NCBI GenBank assembly: GCA_963805925.1
Contig: CAWDWB010000002.1
Coordinates: forward strand, 124,001 to 188,000
Source of the DNA: CAMPKL01 sp963805925
GTDB taxonomy: Bacteria; Acidobacteriota; Terriglobia; Bryobacterales; UBA6623
Direction of reading: 5' to 3'
Length of the DNA stretch: 64,000 bases
In this document: in pieces, positions 24,031-32,728 of the stretch
Layout: every line of letters begins with the position of its first letter
How positions within the stretch are numbered: position 1 is the stretch's first letter
Made by a program: the position numbers and the translations under genes
The notes under the pieces: generated by a model
What the model was told of the DNA's origin: nothing
The model's input: the letters and a program-made list of their open reading frames with translations, nothing else
The model's database searches: none

Positions 24031-24891
24031 ATGACGAAAAGAGAGTTTGTGCTTGCCGGCCTCGGCGCTGGTTTGGCTCTCAGCGGACAACGTGCGTTGG
24101 CGCAGCGAGGGTCTTCTGTGCCGAGGAGGACAGCCAAGACCACCAAGTTGTTCAAGTGCCCTTCGGGTTATCCGAACGCGATTGACGTGACGCCCGAGGG
24201 CTTGTGGATCGCCGAGCAGAAGCTGACCGGCGACCAGGCCAAGCAGTACGGCATCCCTCCCGCGAAAGATTTGTCAGAGGCGGCTTGGCTGGTCGATTGG
24301 AACGGCAAGCTGTTGAAGACGGTGATGACGCCGTCGCGCAACACCAGCGGTATGGCCGTCGGCGGCGGGTACGTTTGGATGGGCGCGAATGCGGCGCCGG
24401 AAGGCATCTTCCAGGTGGATATGGACGGGAAGGTCATCAGCCACCGGCAAATCCCGCTGGGCCCGGCCGACAACGGCGGCGGTTGCCACGGCGTGATGTG
24501 GCACGACGGCAAACTGTGGATCTCGGCGCTTCGTCTCCGCGGCCTGCTGCGCGTAGATCCGAAGACCTGGGAGCCGGAATTCTTGATGCCCTTCTACCAG
24601 GGGCCGGGCGTGGCTCGTTACCACGCGACGGCTTGGGACAACGGAGCCATCTGGCAGGTGACCGGGAACAACAGCAAGAGCTACAAAGAGGGACGTCCTG
24701 GCTTGGTCAAGTACGACGCGGCCACGGGCAAGGTGTTGGAGATTGTCGATTTCGCGCCAGGCTCCGCCGACCCGCACGGGTTAGCGATGCACAACGGCTC
24801 GCTGATTAGCTGCGACGCGGGCATCCACCCGAATTGGCCTACCGGCGATAGTCCGACGTCGGGCTGGATCTTCCGCATCGATATCGCCTAA
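24031..24891 (+). CDS. Secreted beta-propeller protein (SMP-30/glutamine cyclotransferase-like)
   Basis: The 286-residue product has a signal peptide (KREFVLAGLGAGLALSGQRALAQ; one Lys-Arg pair, so only Tat-like). Blade repeats such as GLWIAEQK, MAVGGGYVWMG, GKLWISALRLRGLLRVD and AIWQVTGNN indicate a six-bladed propeller like those of gluconolactonases and glutamine cyclotransferases. The metal-binding residues of SMP-30 cannot be placed with certainty. A good AGGAG site precedes the ATG. It follows the quinoprotein gene and could process or bind a product of that enzyme; this is inference. Confidence 0.8.
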   Translation: MTKREFVLAGLGAGLALSGQRALAQRGSSVPRRTAKTTKLFKCPSGYPNAIDVTPEGLWIAEQKLTGDQAKQYGIPPAKDLSEAAWLVDWNGKLLKTVMTPSRNTSGMAVGGGYVWMGANAAPEGIFQVDMDGKVISHRQIPLGPADNGGGCHGVMWHDGKLWISALRLRGLLRVDPKTWEPEFLMPFYQGPGVARYHATAWDNGAIWQVTGNNSKSYKEGRPGLVKYDAATGKVLEIVDFAPGSADPHGLAMHNGSLISCDAGIHPNWPTGDSPTSGWIFRIDIA

Positions 24892-24911
24892 TGGTTTGGC
24901 GGAAACGTTGG

Positions 24912-27225
24912 CTATAGTTGCAGCCCCCGAAGGCGCAAGGCATTTCCAATCACCGAGACAGAACTGAAACTCATCGCTGCGGCTGCAATCATCGGGCTCA
25001 ACAACAATCCGAAGAACGGGTACAGCACGCCCGCAGCGATCGGTATGCCCAGGGCGTTGTAGAAAAAAGCAAAGAACAGATTCTGCTTGATGTTGCCCAT
25101 CGTCGCGCGGCTCAGTCGGCGCGCCCGAGCAATGCCGCGCAGATCGCCCTTGACCAATGTCACGCCGGCGCTCTCCATGGCGACATCGGTTCCGGTTCCC
25201 ATGGCGATGCCGATTTGAGCTTGCGCCAACGCCGGCGCGTCGTTGATTCCGTCACCGGCCATCGCGACGAAACGCCCCTCGCCTTGAAGCTGTCTTATCT
25301 TGCCGCTCTTGTCTTCGGGACGAACTTCGGCAATCACATCGTCGATGCCCAGCTTCTTCGCAACCGCGTCCGCCGTCGTGCGGCTATCGCCGGTCATCAT
25401 GATGACCTGGATACCCTCCTGGTGCAGTTGATCGATTGCTTCCAGGGTGGTCTGCTTTGATCGGGTCGGCCACGCCAATCAGCCCGGCGGCGCGGCCATC
25501 GACTGCGACGAACATGACTGTCTGTCCGTCGGCGCGAAGCTTTTCGGCGGCCTCGGTCTGCGCCTCCACAGCCACGTCAATCGACTCCATGAGCTTGCGA
25601 TTCCCAAGCGCTACGGCTGCGCCTTCCACCTGGGCGCGCACGCCTTGACCGGTCACGGATTCGAAGTTTTCAGCGGAAGACAGCGTGAGGCCGCGTGCTT
25701 CGGCTCCGTTCACGATCGCCGCCGCTAACGGGTGCTCGCTGCCGCGCTCCAAGCTGGCGGCAAGTCTCAGCAATTGCTCTTCATCGAAACCTTCCGTTGG
25801 CTGCACCGCGACCAGCTTCGGTTTGCCCTCGGTCAACGTTCCCGTCTTGTCGACCACCAACGTATCCACTTGGCGCATGAACTCGATGGCCTCGGCGTTC
25901 TTGAACAGCACGCCTGCCGTGGCGCCCTTGCCGGTGGCCACCATGATCGACATCGGCGTCGCTAGCCCCAGCGCGCAAGGGCAAGCGATGATCAACACAG
26001 CTACGGCAGAGATCAGAGCGTGCGCCATGCGCGGCTCTGGGCCTATCCACGCCCACACCGCGAAGGTCACAACCGCGATTCCGACGACGCCGGGCACAAA
26101 ATACCCCGCGACCGTATCGGCCAATTTCTGGATGGGCGCCCGGCTGCGTTGCGCGTCTGACACCATACGCACGATCTGAGCCAGGACCGTATCGGCCCCG
26201 ACTCGCTCAGCGCGCATCACGAGTGAGCCCGTGCCGTTCACGGTGGCCCCGGTCACTTTATCTTTCGCGCTCTTCTCTACCGGGATCGGTTCTCCGCTGA
26301 TCATCGATTCGTCAACGCTGCTCGATCCCTCCAAGACCACGCCATCCACGGGGATCTTTTCGCCCGGCCGCACCCGCAGCCGAAAACCGGCCTCTACCTG
26401 ATCCAACGGGACGTCCGATTCGGAACCATCGTCATGCAGTACCCGCGCGGTCTTGGGCGCCAATCCGAGCAGGGCTTTGATTGCTGCTCCCGTCTGGCTG
26501 CGCGCCTTCAACTCCAGTACTTGCCCGAACAGAACGAGCGTCGTGATGACCGCTCCGGCCTCGAAATAGACCGCAACCTCGCCCGTCTGACCGCGGAATG
26601 AGGCTGGAAAGATGTCTGGGAAAATCGTCGCGACCAGGCTGTATCCATACGCCGCCCCTGTACCCAGAGCGATGAGCGTAAACATGTTGAGGCTGCGGTT
26701 CACGACCGACCGCCAACCGCGAACAAAGAATGGCCAGCCGCCCCAAAGAATGACCGGCGTCGAGAGCGCCAACTCAATCCAGGTCCACGTACTGGGAGAA
26801 GCGATTTGCTCCAACGGTTGCCCTGGGATGTGCGCGCCCATTGCAGAGACAAAGACTGGCGCCGTCAGGATCGCGCTGACCCACAACCGTCTGCGCATGT
26901 CCCGGAGTTCGCTATTTTCTTCGTCGTCTACAGAGGGCGTACGCGGCTCTAATGCCATGCCGCAGATCGGACAACTGCCCGGGCCGCTGCGCACGATCTG
27001 CGGATGCATCGGGCAGGTGTACTCGACCGCCTTGGAGGCGGGCTTCGCGGGCGTATCAGGCGAAGTCTTCGAAACGAAGTCTGTGGGATTTGCACGAAAC
27101 TTGGAGCGGCACGACTCGCTGCAGAAGGAGTAAGTCTTCCCTTCATGAGCCGCGCTGATCGCAGAGTCTGAATCCACGTCCATGCCGCATACCGGATCTT
27201 TTGTCTTTGTCACGGCCGCTGCCAT
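24912..27225 (-). CDS. copA: Copper-exporting P1B-type ATPase with YHS and heavy-metal-binding domains, frameshifted
   Basis: The restored protein is about 770 residues. The N-terminus has a YHS domain (DPVCGMDVDS, FCSESCRSKF) and a heavy-metal-binding domain (YTCPMHPQIVRSGPGSCPICG). The ATPase core shows IIACPCALG (CPC transport site), VVDKTGTLT (phosphorylation Asp), SGEPIP (actuator), SEHPLAAAI (nucleotide domain HP) and AGDGINDAPAL. One base too many near 25454-25459 breaks the frame after GVADPIK; the next frame resumes at TTLEAIDQLHQEGIQVIMMTG and runs to 24912. It follows the 42-residue membrane peptide by 24 bases and the Met/His-rich protein, so copper is the likely substrate. Confidence 0.9.
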
Positions 27226-27249
27226 ATCACCTGAACCCTCCCAGACTCT

Positions 27250-27378
27250 TTATTTCTTGGTGGACGACACCTTAGAAATCAGCACTACCAGCAGGACCAA
27301 GACCAGTACGCCGATCACGGTCCAAATCCACATTCCTCCGCCCATCCAACCGCCCATCCATCCGTCGTGCATCATCAT
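27250..27378 (-). CDS. 42-residue Met/Trp-rich membrane peptide of the copper locus
   Basis: This short frame reads MMMHDGWMGGWMGGGMWIWT, then VIGVLVLVLLVVLI and a short basic tail. AGGAG lies four bases before the first ATG. The N-terminal Met/His/Trp/Gly cluster sits before a single membrane helix; such clusters bind Cu(I) in other proteins. It lies between the Met/His-rich periplasmic protein and the ATPase in the same direction. It is too short for ordinary gene callers. I infer a role as a copper-handling partner of the ATPase from place and composition. Confidence 0.7.
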   Translation of the reverse strand: MMMHDGWMGGWMGGGMWIWTVIGVLVLVLLVVLISKVSSTKK

Positions 27379-27460
27379 CGAACTCCTATTGCCCGCTACC
27401 AGTCGCTTGTTTGACCTGTCCTGCTGGATCAGGGTTTGCTTATGTTGTTCGTGCTGATCG

Positions 27461-27913
27461 TTACGGCTTCGCTGCGCCAGGCGTGGCCCCGTCCGCCGAC
27501 CCCATCTGCCCGCCCATGTGCATCATCACCTGGTCGTGCATGGCAGCCATCTTCGACATCAGCTCTTTCCTTTGGGCGGCCATTTCGTTGATCACGGCGG
27601 CCATCGCCTCCACCTTGTTTTTATCCTTCGCCTTGTTCATGGCGGCCAACTTTTGATCGAGGCGCGCGTCCATAGCCTTCATATCCGTCATCATTTGGGC
27701 GTGCATGGACATCATGCCGCCCTTGTCTGCGCCCATCATCATGCCGTGGCCGGGGCCTGGATGTTCCGCCGCCTTTGGCGGCCCCTGTTGGGCAAGGGCG
27801 GAACCCGCCGCCAGGACGAGTGCCAGCGCGAGCATCGTTACCCCTCGCGAGAGCCCCTTGGGCGTCGCCAGCCCGCATGCCGCGGTTTTATCCAACATTC
27901 TCAGTGATTGCAT
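27461..27913 (-). CDS. Met/His-rich periplasmic protein, likely copper-binding
   Basis: The 150-residue product starts at ATG 27913, which has AGGAGG at a good distance; the longer frame to 27946 would place the ribosome-binding site inside the gene. A signal peptide (GVTMLALALVLAAGSALAQ) is followed by GPGHGMMMGADKGGMMSMHAQMM and a helical region with many Met and His (MSKMAAMHDQVMMHMGG). Two predicted helices resemble periplasmic CpxP/Spy- or CopZ-like metal-responsive proteins in style, not clearly in homology. First gene of the copper unit. Confidence 0.75.
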   Translation of the reverse strand: MQSLRMLDKTAACGLATPKGLSRGVTMLALALVLAAGSALAQQGPPKAAEHPGPGHGMMMGADKGGMMSMHAQMMTDMKAMDARLDQKLAAMNKAKDKNKVEAMAAVINEMAAQRKELMSKMAAMHDQVMMHMGGQMGSADGATPGAAKP

Positions 27914-28299
27914 CAACTTTCCCTCCTTCATGGGACAACCTGCCAATCTGAATGCCTCGGCGCAAACAGCTGAAAACTACTGGATGCGTACGGCTGGAGA
28001 CGACTGGGAACAGTTGCAATAGCTTGACGCCGGCCCTCGCTCAGGTGTTACGCGAAGCCAGGCGCCTGTACAGGCCTCGTCCCTCAGTTTCAAGGGGCGC
28101 CACAGGTTGGCAGAGCTATTGCGTGATTCGCCGGGCCGGCTATGGGGAAATCGGGGTGGGAAGCTGTGAAAGAAGCTTTCGGCGAGGCGGGCGACCCGAG
28201 AAGGGTGCCGGCACGGATTTTCGCGGGCAGCGTTCGAGGCTAGAGGCCAAAAGGGGCCACAGCACTTGGCAATTTCGGAGGTCAGATCAGTTGCGGCGG
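27914..28299. other. Upstream region of the copper locus
   Basis: No gene is supported. One perfect 12-base palindrome, GCCTGTACAGGC (28064-28075), could be an operator but lies about 150 bases from the start of the first copper gene. I see no CueR- or CsoR-type site and no strong promoter. Confidence 0.4.
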
Positions 28300-28941
28300 C
28301 TAACGCCGGAGCCGGTTTCGAACATCGGGCCAAAACTCTTCGAAGAGGTTGCTGATAAATCGACCGCCAAAGCCGAGTCCTGTTCTTTGCAGGGCGGCTC
28401 CGGTCGTGCTTTCGCTTTCGGCCCGCCAAGTGTTGGACATGAAATTGCTGCCCGTGATTGCGGCATAGCGTGCGTAGGCGGGAGCCGTCGAGCCGTCAGA
28501 TCGTTTGGCCACAAACGAATACTTCGCGGCATTGCCCACTCGACCCCAGAGTTTGCCGCTACCGACGGCGGGATAGTGTGGATCTTCGCCCCATAAGGAA
28601 CCGAGTCCGGCTTCAAGAGCATTGCTTGCAGCAACGCCAGTCAGACGCATGCCGTAACGCTTGGCAAAACCATCCCAGTGGGGGCCATATTCCTCAGGAT
28701 TATTGAAGCCAGTGCCCCAGGCGGAACTGATGACGCCCGCCGCCAAACCCTTGGGCCCTACGGTCGATTTCACAAACCAGCTCAGACGTGCGTCTCGGTC
28801 GAGAGGTCGCTGCTGGACGATCGCCAGTGCGGCAACTTGGCTATCGCTTTGCGGCGAGGCAACTGCAGGTGAGCAGGGAATCAGGAGACATAAGGCGCCG
28901 ACAAGAGTTTGCGCGGTGCGCGAGATGTTCCTGGTCAACAT
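28300..28941 (-). CDS. Exported protein of unknown function
   Basis: The 213-residue product has a signal peptide (LVGALCLLIPCSPAVASP). The mature part has conserved-looking blocks RLSWFVKSTVGPKGLAAGV, EEYGPHWDGFAKRYGMRLTG and LGSLWGEDPHYPAVGSG, a type seen in acidobacterial secreted proteins and probably outer-membrane associated. I chose the ATG at 28941; a GTG at 28980 would add 13 residues with no gain in signal-peptide quality. The next minus-strand gene starts far upstream, so it stands alone. Confidence 0.75.
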   Translation of the reverse strand: MLTRNISRTAQTLVGALCLLIPCSPAVASPQSDSQVAALAIVQQRPLDRDARLSWFVKSTVGPKGLAAGVISSAWGTGFNNPEEYGPHWDGFAKRYGMRLTGVAASNALEAGLGSLWGEDPHYPAVGSGKLWGRVGNAAKYSFVAKRSDGSTAPAYARYAAITGSNFMSNTWRAESESTTGAALQRTGLGFGGRFISNLFEEFWPDVRNRLRR

Positions 28942-29010
28942 AAGTGCACGGCCTTTCCTAGACCCATACCCTGTAGACACCGGGCGAGGCTAGGGTGTTA
29001 CAGCGGCGTG

Positions 29011-30135
29011 CTACCTGGCCCGGGATAGTGCTGCGGCGTAGGCGATGCGGTTACCGGTCTTGAGGGCGATGGATTTGAGGCGGTCGAAGTCGCCGGCGCG
29101 TTCACACAATTCAAGGGGCCCGGGGCAGATGAGCCGGTCGAGGGGGATTCCCGCGAGGCGTTCTTCGGCGAGGTCAATCGCTTCGGGCAAGCGGCCGAGG
29201 CGGACGAGTAAGTTGACGAGCGTTTGGGCCGCGATGTCGCCGTAGGGATCGGGATCGGGGCTGAGTTTTGCGCGGAAGCGTTCGAGGGCGGCGTCGACGT
29301 CGATGCCCAGCAGCGCTTGCAGGTAGGCGCCGTAGTCCAGGAAAGGCTCCTCAAAGGGAAACTGGCCTTTGAACTGGTACATCTCGCCGAGGCGGCGTCC
29401 GTACTCGGTGAGTTCGTAGGACATCTGCAAGATTTGCGGGTCTTCGAAGTCGATGGCGTAACGCAAGACGGAGATGACGTGCGAGACGTCGATGTAGCTG
29501 GCGTTGCCTTCGAAGAGGTCTTCGTGGGCTTCGATGATTTCGAGCAGGGTAGCTGCAGAGTCTTCGATCTCCAGCGCGGAGAGGATGTTGCAGCGCAACT
29601 CGTCGTAGATGGTGCGCACCAGTAGGGCCCCGGCGGCGTCGCGGCCTTCGAGCGAGGGGTACTGGCCGTAGGTGGTGATGGCGCGGCAGATGCCGTGGCG
29701 GTTCAAAAGCAGTTCCAGGCCCTTCTCGGGATGGACGGCTTCGTAGAAGCCGACTTCGATGGCGCCGTCGATGAGATCGCCTTCGGTTTCAGGAGGGAGT
29801 TTCTCGATGGCGGTTTTGACCAGGGCGGTTTCGCCGATAGCGCGGAAGTAAGGCCAGGCGCGGCGGATATCGTTGTTGCCGAGATACAGCGCGCCAACTT
29901 CGCGCGCGGCGGCCATTTGGGCTTCGGCGTAGATCTTGGCGTCGTCGGGCGACAGGTCGCCTTGCGATTGGGACAGCAGGGGCAACCCCATCTCGACGCG
30001 CTTCTTCATCAGTCGAGCCTCGAATGCACCGGGGAAGTTACCCGAGGCGATGAAGCGCTCGGCCAGCAGGTCGAAACCCGCGGGTCCGTGCTCGGCAAGC
30101 AATTGGCCGATCTCGTCGAAGCCGGGGTCAGTCAT
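29011..30135 (-). CDS. Uncharacterised helical-repeat (TPR-like) protein
   Basis: The 374-residue product (ATG 30135; further upstream frame is non-coding in character) has no signal or membrane segment. It is made mostly of amphipathic helices with TPR-like spacing (REVGALYLGNNDIRRAWPYFRAIG, EAIDLAEERLAGIPLD). Composition is acidic. No named family is recognised. The start is divergent from the gene at 30214 with 78 bases between. It may act as a scaffold protein. Confidence 0.75.
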   Translation of the reverse strand: MTDPGFDEIGQLLAEHGPAGFDLLAERFIASGNFPGAFEARLMKKRVEMGLPLLSQSQGDLSPDDAKIYAEAQMAAAREVGALYLGNNDIRRAWPYFRAIGETALVKTAIEKLPPETEGDLIDGAIEVGFYEAVHPEKGLELLLNRHGICRAITTYGQYPSLEGRDAAGALLVRTIYDELRCNILSALEIEDSAATLLEIIEAHEDLFEGNASYIDVSHVISVLRYAIDFEDPQILQMSYELTEYGRRLGEMYQFKGQFPFEEPFLDYGAYLQALLGIDVDAALERFRAKLSPDPDPYGDIAAQTLVNLLVRLGRLPEAIDLAEERLAGIPLDRLICPGPLELCERAGDFDRLKSIALKTGNRIAYAAALSRAR

Positions 30136-30184
30136 CGCAGTTGATGGTAACGAATGCGCGTTCCGGGATCCTACAAATCGAGGG

Positions 30185-30190
30185 TATAAT
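30185..30190 (+). promoter_or_regulatory. Candidate -10 box
   Basis: TATAAT lies 23 bases before the ATG at 30214, giving a leader of about 17 bases. The -35 region (TTCCGG, 18-base spacer) is weak. Confidence 0.4.
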
Positions 30191-30213
30191 GTTCTCGTCC
30201 TGGACAATCCCCT

Positions 30214-30726
30214 ATGACTTTGCAGGCCGCACTCTGGGTCTTCTTGCCGATCTGCCTTTGCGTGGGTTCGGCTGTGCTGGCGGTCTTCATCATGCAGCAA
30301 CGCATGGAAGTCCAACTGGCGCGCGAACGGCAGAGTTTGGGCGAAGCGCGAGCGTCGATCGAGGCGCAGAAGAACGTGCTGGACGAATTGAACCGGTTGC
30401 GGGAAGAAGCGTCACGAAGCCACTCGCTCGAGGCGGTGATGCAGGATCTGCATACCGAGCAGCGGCGGTTCATTCGCGATCAAAAGATGCTGTTCGCCAA
30501 CCGCAAATGCTTGGTCGTGCAGGAGCGTTTGTACTTCCGCAATATTCCGCTGTGCAGCTGGGTGGAGCACGAAGTCACGGTAGACGAAGGCGCTGACGTG
30601 GACGAGTTGGCGCGATCGCTGTCGGTCTTCCACTCGCTCGAAAAGCAGTTCAGCCAAGCCGACGCCGACAAGCCGATCGAAGGCGAAGACGTCGTCAAGT
30701 TGGCCGGCGCACAGCCTTCCAGCTAA
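30214..30726 (+). CDS. Membrane-anchored coiled-coil protein of unknown function
   Basis: The 170-residue product has one N-terminal membrane helix (AALWVFLPICLCVGSAVLAVFIM), then a coiled-coil region of about 65 residues (QQRMEVQLARERQSLGEARA to EAVMQDLHTEQRRF), then a small C-terminal domain with YFRNIPLCSWVEHEVTV. The layout suits a membrane-tethered scaffold. No family is recognised. It ends convergently with a four-base overlap with the FAH-family gene. Confidence 0.7.
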   Translation: MTLQAALWVFLPICLCVGSAVLAVFIMQQRMEVQLARERQSLGEARASIEAQKNVLDELNRLREEASRSHSLEAVMQDLHTEQRRFIRDQKMLFANRKCLVVQERLYFRNIPLCSWVEHEVTVDEGADVDELARSLSVFHSLEKQFSQADADKPIEGEDVVKLAGAQPSS

Positions 30727-31562
30727 CGAACCGTTGCGTTCAGACGGCCGACGCCGGTGACGTGAGCTTCGACCGTGTCTCCGGTCTTAATGCGCGCACC
30801 CTTGGGGCATCCGGTGGAAAGGATGTCGCCGGGTTCGAAGGTCATTACATCGCTGTGGAAGCTGGCGAGCTTAAACGGCGAGTGACGCATGTTGCGCACG
30901 TAGTCGCGCGAGCATTCCTTACCGTTGTGAATAGTGATCACTTCGACGTCTTCGATGTCGGGCACTTCGTCTTTGGTGACGATGATCGGGCCGAAGCTGA
31001 AGAAGGTGTCGAAGCTCTTGGAGCGCTGCAGATAGCGAGTGTTCTTGGCCAGGATATCGAGCGCGGTCATGTCGAGTGCAGTGGTGTAGCCGAACAGAAC
31101 GTCAGGGACTTCTTCGATGGGCACGTTCTTGCAGCGCTTGCCGAAGACCAGCGCGAGTTCGCCCTCGGCATCGACGTCTTTGGTGAGGCGTTCGGGCGGC
31201 AGGACGATCTCGCCGCCTGGCTCAAAGAAGGATGAAGAGGGCTTCATGAAACTGCCGGGCTCGTCGGGCTGCTTCTCGTTGAGGTCTTCGGCGTGCGTTT
31301 TGTAGTTGAGGCCGATGCACCAGACTTTGCCGGGCCGCTCGTAGGGGATGCACAGGCGAGCTTCGACGAAAGGAATGGTCGCGACCAGGTCTTTGGAGAG
31401 ATCGCCGAGGGCTGCTGAGTCGGGATCGCCGATGAGTTCGAGCAGATCGCTGGAATAGCGCGTGCCGCGTTTGACGTTCACGTCGGAGACGGGGAGCAAC
31501 TGATCGCCTTTGAGGATCGCGGCGAATTTCGACCCGTCGAATTCAACCGTACAGAGTTTCAT
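30723..31562 (-). CDS. Fumarylacetoacetate hydrolase family protein
   Basis: The 279-residue enzyme starts at ATG 31562 (MKLCTVEFDG). The FAH fold is clear: CIGLNYKTHAEDLNEKQP, the metal-binding region with EGELALVFGKRCKNV (Glu pair) and FGYTTALDMTALDI, then STGCPKGARIKTGDTVEAHV at the C-terminus. Members hydrolyse or decarboxylate keto acids, for example in aromatic breakdown. The substrate here is unknown. It starts 17 bases after anmK and is probably the last gene of the mutS-anmK unit. Confidence 0.9.
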   Translation of the reverse strand: MKLCTVEFDGSKFAAILKGDQLLPVSDVNVKRGTRYSSDLLELIGDPDSAALGDLSKDLVATIPFVEARLCIPYERPGKVWCIGLNYKTHAEDLNEKQPDEPGSFMKPSSSFFEPGGEIVLPPERLTKDVDAEGELALVFGKRCKNVPIEEVPDVLFGYTTALDMTALDILAKNTRYLQRSKSFDTFFSFGPIIVTKDEVPDIEDVEVITIHNGKECSRDYVRNMRHSPFKLASFHSDVMTFEPGDILSTGCPKGARIKTGDTVEAHVTGVGRLNATVR

Positions 31563-31579
31563 CGTCCGGCCATTATCGC

Positions 31580-32728
31580 TCAGCAGGGCGGATAGCAGAC
31601 CTTGCCGAGGACGGCGGAGCGGCGGGCACCGGTAGCTGAGGGCAGATTGGCCGGCCGGCGATGCCAACTCTCATAGGCCAAGGCGGCGAAGGCGATCGCT
31701 TCTTTGGCGTCGCCGTCGATACCCAGATCGAGTGAGTTGAGAACGCGTGTCCGGTCGAGCTGTTCGCGCAGACGTCGCAGGATCTCGGGATTCTTGGCGC
31801 CGCCGCCGGAGACGATCAGCTCATTAACGGGCATCTTGGGCGCGACGAAGTTACGGACGGCCTCGGCGATGGCGGCAACGGTGAAGGCGGTCGCCGTGGC
31901 GACGAGATCGGCCGCAGGCAAACCCTCGGCAAGTAACTCGGAGACAAACTGAGCGCCGTACTGTTCGCGGCCGCAGCTCTTGGGCGGCGAACGTTTGATG
32001 TAGGGCTCCTTCATGAGTTCGGCGAGCAGGGGATAGTTGACGCGTCCGGAGGCGGCCATGCGACCGTTGCGGTCGAAGGTAAGGGCGCCGACGGAGAACT
32101 GCGAGACCAGGGCGTCGATGACCATGTTGCCGGGACCGGTGTCGAAAGCGACGACGGCCTCGGGAGGCGCACCGGGCGGGATGGCGGTGAGGTTGGCGAT
32201 GCCGCCGATGTTGAGCGCGATGCGGCCTTTCTCGGGATGGCGGTAGAGCAAATAGTCGACGTAGGGGACCAGCGGCGCGCCTTGTCCGCCGACGGCCATG
32301 TCGGCGGGACGAAAGTCGGCGACGACGGGCGTTAGCGTTCTTGCGGCGATGAGCGAGGGCTCGCCGATTTGCAGCGTGCTGGCGACGGCGCGGTCATAGA
32401 GCGTCGTGGCCGAGGCTTGGTGGTAGATCGTCTGACCGTGCGAGCCGACCAGATCGAGGTCGCCCAAAGGGATGGAGGATCTCTTGCAGGCCTCGACGAC
32501 GGCGTCGCCGAAGAGTTCGCCGAGCAGGAAGTTCATCTGGCTGAGGCGCGCGGTGCTGATCTCGGCGTTCGAGATGGAGAGCACGCCCTGGCGCACGCCG
32601 GCGGGGAAGGGGATCTCGTGAAAGGCGATGGGCTTGATGCGTTGGTTGAAGCCTTCACCTTCGATCTCAACGAGGGCCACGTCGATGCCGTCCACTGACG
32701 TGCCGCTCATGAGCCCCGCCACCAGCAT
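31580..32728 (-). CDS. anmK: Anhydro-N-acetylmuramic acid kinase
   Basis: The 382-residue kinase phosphorylates and opens 1,6-anhydro-MurNAc recovered from peptidoglycan. The start is LVAGLMSGTSVDGIDVALVE, the diagnostic AnmK motif. Later blocks GSHGQTIYHQ, VADFRPADMAVGGQGAPLVP, FDTGPGNMVIDAL and ELIVSGGGAKNP match the family in order. The ATG directly follows the mutS stop, so translation is probably coupled. Confidence 0.95.
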   Translation of the reverse strand: MLVAGLMSGTSVDGIDVALVEIEGEGFNQRIKPIAFHEIPFPAGVRQGVLSISNAEISTARLSQMNFLLGELFGDAVVEACKRSSIPLGDLDLVGSHGQTIYHQASATTLYDRAVASTLQIGEPSLIAARTLTPVVADFRPADMAVGGQGAPLVPYVDYLLYRHPEKGRIALNIGGIANLTAIPPGAPPEAVVAFDTGPGNMVIDALVSQFSVGALTFDRNGRMAASGRVNYPLLAELMKEPYIKRSPPKSCGREQYGAQFVSELLAEGLPAADLVATATAFTVAAIAEAVRNFVAPKMPVNELIVSGGGAKNPEILRRLREQLDRTRVLNSLDLGIDGDAKEAIAFAALAYESWHRRPANLPSATGARRSAVLGKVCYPPC

